This document shows positions 31,071 through 33,068 of a stretch of 33,068 bases of DNA, piece after piece. The translations under genes and the position numbers were made by a program. The notes under the pieces were generated by a model. That model was not told where the DNA came from, made no database searches, and worked only from the letters and a program-made list of their open reading frames with translations. The first letter of the stretch is position 1, and each line of letters begins with the position of its first letter. This DNA comes from Clostridiales bacterium UBA4706 (lineage in GTDB: Bacteria > Bacillota > Clostridia > Oscillospirales > Oscillospiraceae): NCBI GenBank assembly GCA_002404605.1, contig DHKA01000101.1, positions 4,439-37,506 on the forward strand, read 5' to 3'.

Positions 31071-31976
31071 ATGAGCTGGCGGGTCGTAACGGTGTCCAGC
31101 CTTTCAAAGCTGGACTATAAAATGGACTATCTCGTCGTGCGCAATGCCGACGGCGTAAAACGCATTCACCTGAGCGAAATATCCGTTTTGATGATCGAAT
31201 CCACGGCGGTCTCGCTGACGGCCTATCTGCTGTGCGAGCTGACGAAGCGAAAGATCGACATCCTCTTCTGCGATGAGCGCCGCCTGCCTTATGGGATGCT
31301 TCTGCCGCTCCATGGCAGCCATAATGCCAGCTTGAAGCTCCGCGAGCAGATCCAGTGGAAAGAACCGGTCAAGGCGGCGCTATGGGCGGAGATCGTCCGG
31401 GAGAAGATCGTCGGACAGATCGCCGTGCTGGAGTCCGAGGACTGCGCAGAGGCGGCGTCACTTCTGTGCGGTTATCTGGAAGAAGTACAGCCGGGCGACA
31501 CAACAAACCGCGAGGGTCATGCGGCTAAGGTGTATTTCAATGCGCTTTTCGGAAAGGCGTTTTCCAGAGAGCAGGAAAACGCCTGGAATGCCGCGCTTGA
31601 TTACGGATACAGTATCGTTCTTTCCGCCGTGGCGCGGGAGATCGTTTGCTGCGGATATTCCACGCAGCTCGGTGTGTTCCACGATAATATGTTCAATAAG
31701 CTGAATCTGGCGTGCGACCTCGTGGAGCCGTTTCGCCCGCTGGTCGATCATGCCGTGCGGCAGATGGCGCCGGAAAAGCTGGAGCATGACGAGAAAATGA
31801 AGCTGGTGCGGATATTGAATCGCCAGATCATGATCGACGGCAGCCGCCAGTATATGCTCAATGCGATCCGTATATTTGTAAAAAGCACTATGGATGCAAT
31901 GCGGGAGGAAAACATCTCTTCCGTTCGGTGGCCGGTGTATGAGCTACAGATTTATGCGAATGATGATCTTCTTTGA
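31071..31976 (+). CDS. cas1: CRISPR integrase Cas1, type II
   Basis: The 301-residue protein is the catalytic part of the spacer-integration complex. The metal-binding residues are present: E148 in TNREGHAAKVYF, H204 in GVFHDNMFNK and E219 in DLVEPFRPLVD, matching E149/H205/E220 of type II-A Cas1. The N-terminus MSWRVVTVSS is typical. It starts 6 bases after cas9 and overlaps cas2 by 38 bases in another frame, consistent with tight coupling. Confidence 0.97.
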   Translation: MSWRVVTVSSLSKLDYKMDYLVVRNADGVKRIHLSEISVLMIESTAVSLTAYLLCELTKRKIDILFCDERRLPYGMLLPLHGSHNASLKLREQIQWKEPVKAALWAEIVREKIVGQIAVLESEDCAEAASLLCGYLEEVQPGDTTNREGHAAKVYFNALFGKAFSREQENAWNAALDYGYSIVLSAVAREIVCCGYSTQLGVFHDNMFNKLNLACDLVEPFRPLVDHAVRQMAPEKLEHDEKMKLVRILNRQIMIDGSRQYMLNAIRIFVKSTMDAMREENISSVRWPVYELQIYANDDLL

Positions 31977-32259
31977 CCTTCCTACCGATACGATCAAGGA
32001 TCGGCGGGAGTATGCCCGATTTCGTAAATATCTTATAAAAAACGGCTTTGTTATGATGCAGGAGTCGGTGTACTGCAAACTGATCCTGAACCAGAGTGCG
32101 GTGCGCCCGGCAGCGGACGGTATACGCAAAAACCGTCCGCCCAAGGGTCTCGTGCAGATGCTGTGCGTCACGGAAAAGCAGTATGCAGGTATGGAATACA
32201 TCGTGGGCGTCGGCGAGAGCGACGTGCTCACAACAGACGAAAGGTTTGTGGAACTATGA
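31939..32259 (+). CDS. cas2: CRISPR-associated Cas2
   Basis: The start is set at ATG 31939 (MSYRFMRMMIFFDLP), the usual type II-A N-terminus. A longer frame to 31894 would only add cas1-overlapping sequence. The 106-residue protein forms the dimeric core of the Cas1-Cas2 integrase. The ferredoxin-like fold is seen in FMRMMIFFDLPTDT and NGFVMMQESVYCKLILN. The stop overlaps csn2 by ATGA. Confidence 0.95.
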   Translation: MSYRFMRMMIFFDLPTDTIKDRREYARFRKYLIKNGFVMMQESVYCKLILNQSAVRPAADGIRKNRPPKGLVQMLCVTEKQYAGMEYIVGVGESDVLTTDERFVEL

Positions 32260-32921
32260 TGTTGGCACACCCGCTCCTGCAAAGTCCGATCGAGTTCAGA
32301 GAAAACCATATACCGGTCCTTGTCGTGGAGAATGGACGGCTGTTTCGCCAGCTGATCGCCGATCTTCTGGCGCAGGAAAACGGAGAACCGGGAGAGTTTG
32401 CGCTTTCCGAAAACTCCGGCCTGATAGAGATCGGGAAAAATGTGCAGATAACGCTGAACCCCCTTTTTCCGGAACTGGACGGACGACGCATTCAGACAAA
32501 GATCCAGCAGATGGCAGTGACGGCGGCGGAAGACCAGCCGGCAAAAACGGCGGAATGCCTTGCTGTACTGAACGATTACGGCGCGGCGCTCACCGCGGCC
32601 ATTCCCTTCAATGTCACCTTTTCCGAGATAGAGAGCGCCGACGATGTGGTAAAAGCGCTGGCATTTCATGCGGATACCGAAGAAATGTCCGTTCCGGAAC
32701 AGCTGCTGGAAATGATGCGGCTGCACAGAGAGTGCTTCCGGAAACGGCTTTTTGTGTTTGTGAATCTCAAGGCATTCCTGTCGGAAGAGGAAATAACTCT
32801 TTTCTATCAGTCGGTATTCTATGAAAAACTGTCCGTTCTCCTGCTGGAGAGTGGACAGAGAGAGCTGGTCAGACCGTGTGAGGAGGTGCGGATCATCGAC
32901 AAAGACCTTTGCGAATTTTGA
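32256..32921 (+). CDS. csn2: CRISPR-associated Csn2 (type II-A)
   Basis: Csn2 forms a DNA-end-binding ring needed for spacer acquisition in type II-A systems. The 221-residue length fits the short Csn2 group. The N-terminus (HPLLQSPIEF and PVLVVENGRLFRQLI), the central NPLFPELDGRRIQTKI-like stretch and the C-terminal FVNLKAFLSEEEITLFYQ and VRIIDKDLCEF agree with the family. The ATG at 32256 overlaps the cas2 stop. Its presence identifies the locus as II-A. Confidence 0.93.
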   Translation: MMLAHPLLQSPIEFRENHIPVLVVENGRLFRQLIADLLAQENGEPGEFALSENSGLIEIGKNVQITLNPLFPELDGRRIQTKIQQMAVTAAEDQPAKTAECLAVLNDYGAALTAAIPFNVTFSEIESADDVVKALAFHADTEEMSVPEQLLEMMRLHRECFRKRLFVFVNLKAFLSEEEITLFYQSVFYEKLSVLLLESGQRELVRPCEEVRIIDKDLCEF

Positions 32922-32936
32922 TTCATGTGCTATAAT
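32909..32936 (+). promoter_or_regulatory. Candidate pre-crRNA promoter
   Basis: TTGCGA (32909-32914), 16 bases and TATAAT (32931-32936). The -35 lies in the last codons of csn2, so array transcription would start about 110 bases before the first repeat. Confidence 0.6.
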
Positions 32937-33051
32937 CGTTTTGCTGCCGCCGGATACTCTGTTGTAGTGTCGGAGTGCTGCTCCAAACCGTAGGAAAACA
33001 GCGGGTTTTCCCATTTTTCAGAACGAAATACACGCTGTTTTGAAATTTGAG
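32922..33051 (+). promoter_or_regulatory. CRISPR leader
   Basis: A 130-base AT-rich non-coding stretch lies between csn2 and the first repeat. It ends in ATTTGAG (33045-33051), which equals one of the known type II-A leader-anchoring motifs that direct integration to the first repeat. It also holds a 9-bp inverted repeat, AAAACAGCG (32995-33003) and CGCTGTTTT (33033-33041). Confidence 0.85.
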
Positions 33052-33068
33052 GTTTGAGAGTAGTGTAA
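33052..33068 (+). CRISPR. First CRISPR repeat, first 17 bases only (array cut by window end)
   Basis: GTTTGAGAGTAGTGTAA starts directly after the leader motif. It has the typical type II-A repeat start, and it pairs with the tracrRNA anti-repeat. The rest of the repeat and all spacers are outside the window. Confidence 0.88.

Overview
The window looks like a chromosomal segment of a GC-rich, spore-forming gut Firmicute, most likely a Clostridia member near Oscillospiraceae/Ruminococcaceae. The reasons are high-GC codon use, AGGAGG-type ribosome binding sites, TTGnnn-N17-TATAAT promoters, a PdaB-like sporulation deacetylase, YlmH, a SagB-type nitroreductase and a type II-A CRISPR-Cas9 locus. 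The lineage is inferred from gene content only; no database was searched.

Layout. Positions 1-7.7 kb hold mostly + strand housekeeping genes: the 3' end of guaB, a sirtuin overlapping a WecG/TagA glycosyltransferase, a tiny Gly/Cys-rich membrane protein on the - strand, mltG, ylmH, a long aminopeptidase P and a SagB-type nitroreductase. Positions 7.7-11.7 kb are a phosphate module: a Na/Pi cotransporter with a PhoU-like tail diverges from a phoP-phoR pair, and the gap between them carries a Pho-box-like array. Positions 11.8-14.3 kb are damaged: a frameshifted binding protein, an ABC ATPase cut off and joined to the 3' end of a sensor kinase, then a YesN-type regulator that runs in frame into a PdaB-like deacetylase. 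Positions 15.2-20.0 kb are on the - strand: a MORN-repeat lipoprotein, an SLH/transglutaminase protein, asnA and a WYL regulator.

Positions 20.0-24.2 kb are a tightly overlapped cobamide nucleotide-loop operon: a TIM-barrel protein, cobT, cobU, cobS, a second short CobU-like gene and a CobC-like phosphatase. It diverges from the WYL regulator, and its leader is too short for a B12 riboswitch. It is followed by a phosphopantetheinyl transferase with a predicted leaderless mRNA, an unusual two-domain protein, a TetR regulator and a SemiSWEET-like membrane protein.

Positions 26.8 kb to the end are a complete type II-A CRISPR-Cas locus: cas9-cas1-cas2-csn2, a leader ending in ATTTGAG, and the first 17 bases of the first repeat at the window edge. 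A tracrRNA gene lies antisense in the cas9 upstream region. Its anti-repeat pairs with the visible repeat and reproduces the GA/AAGU bulge known from Streptococcus pyogenes.

The least explained item is a roughly 85-95 bp element present three times (after guaB, mltG and asnA). It begins 6-9 bases past the stop codon each time, in the same orientation as the gene, which suggests a 3'-end-associated dispersed repeat that may carry the terminator.
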